Assembly: GCA_023430465.1 (NCBI GenBank)
Contig: JAEZAM010000099.1
Span: 1 to 22,405, forward strand
Length of the DNA: 22,405 bases
Direction of reading: 5' to 3'
From: Bacteroidota bacterium
GTDB lineage: Bacteria; Bacteroidota; Bacteroidia; Chitinophagales; Chitinophagaceae
Positions 22,395 through 22,405 of this stretch are shown piece after piece (within the stretch, counting starts at the first letter, position 1; every line of letters starts with the position of its first letter). The translations under genes were made by a program, and so were the position numbers. The notes beneath the pieces were generated by a model that worked only from the letters and a program-made list of their open reading frames with translations, was not told where the DNA came from and searched no databases.

Positions 22395-22405
22395 CGCATC
22401 CAGCC

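Noticed and set aside
22175..22399. Frame beginning with alternating Arg-Glu (MRERERER)
   Set aside because: The alternating residues are the hexamer repeat translated; the rest overlaps the cysteine-cluster gene in another frame.

Overview
The window looks like chromosome from a Bacteroidota member, most likely of the Chitinophagaceae type. The evidence is gene content (paired DUF3857/transglutaminase proteins, a DUF2911 protein, an ECF sigma factor with a membrane-anchored beta-rich partner, an LVIVD lipoprotein), near-absence of Shine-Dalgarno sequences, and promoter-like TAnnTTTG boxes with weak TTTG-like upstream boxes. Assignment is by recognition of families and motifs only; no search was run.

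Layout. 1-407 is a non-coding edge with a hexanucleotide repeat, one possible tiny membrane protein and the clpB terminator. clpB (minus) is divergent from a serine hydrolase of the beta-lactamase class C type (plus). 4178-5921 is an accessory island: AT-rich immunity-like and toxin-like reading frames on the minus strand, bracketed by two direct copies of a ~300-bp repeat (Y1, Y2), by shorter flanking repeats (X1, X2) and by a 29-bp perfect inverted repeat. 5922-9835 (minus) is a two-gene operon of secreted DUF3857/transglutaminase-like proteins, the first with a degenerate and the second with an intact Cys-His-Asp triad. queG (plus) follows with an unusual start.

10868-14824 (minus) is a probable four-gene operon: ECF sigma factor, inner-membrane protein with a cytoplasmic head and beta-rich C-terminus (likely anti-sigma), LVIVD-repeat lipoprotein, and outer-membrane-like protein. 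14938-19044 (minus) holds a DUF2911 protein, an SRPBCC-fold protein, an ABC-2 type permease without a local ATPase, and the protease SppA. folK and a deoxynucleoside kinase (plus) are divergent from sppA. The right end has a minus-strand pair: a CxxCxxCC cysteine-cluster protein and an MFS transporter, bracketed by composite hexamer/heptamer repeats in opposite orientation.

Most of the window is ordinary housekeeping and envelope biology. The least ordinary parts are the repeat-bracketed toxin/immunity-like island (4189-5910), the sigma/anti-sigma/envelope operon, the active/degenerate transglutaminase pair, and the intergenic hexamer-heptamer repeats. No rRNA, tRNA, CRISPR array or intact transposase was seen.
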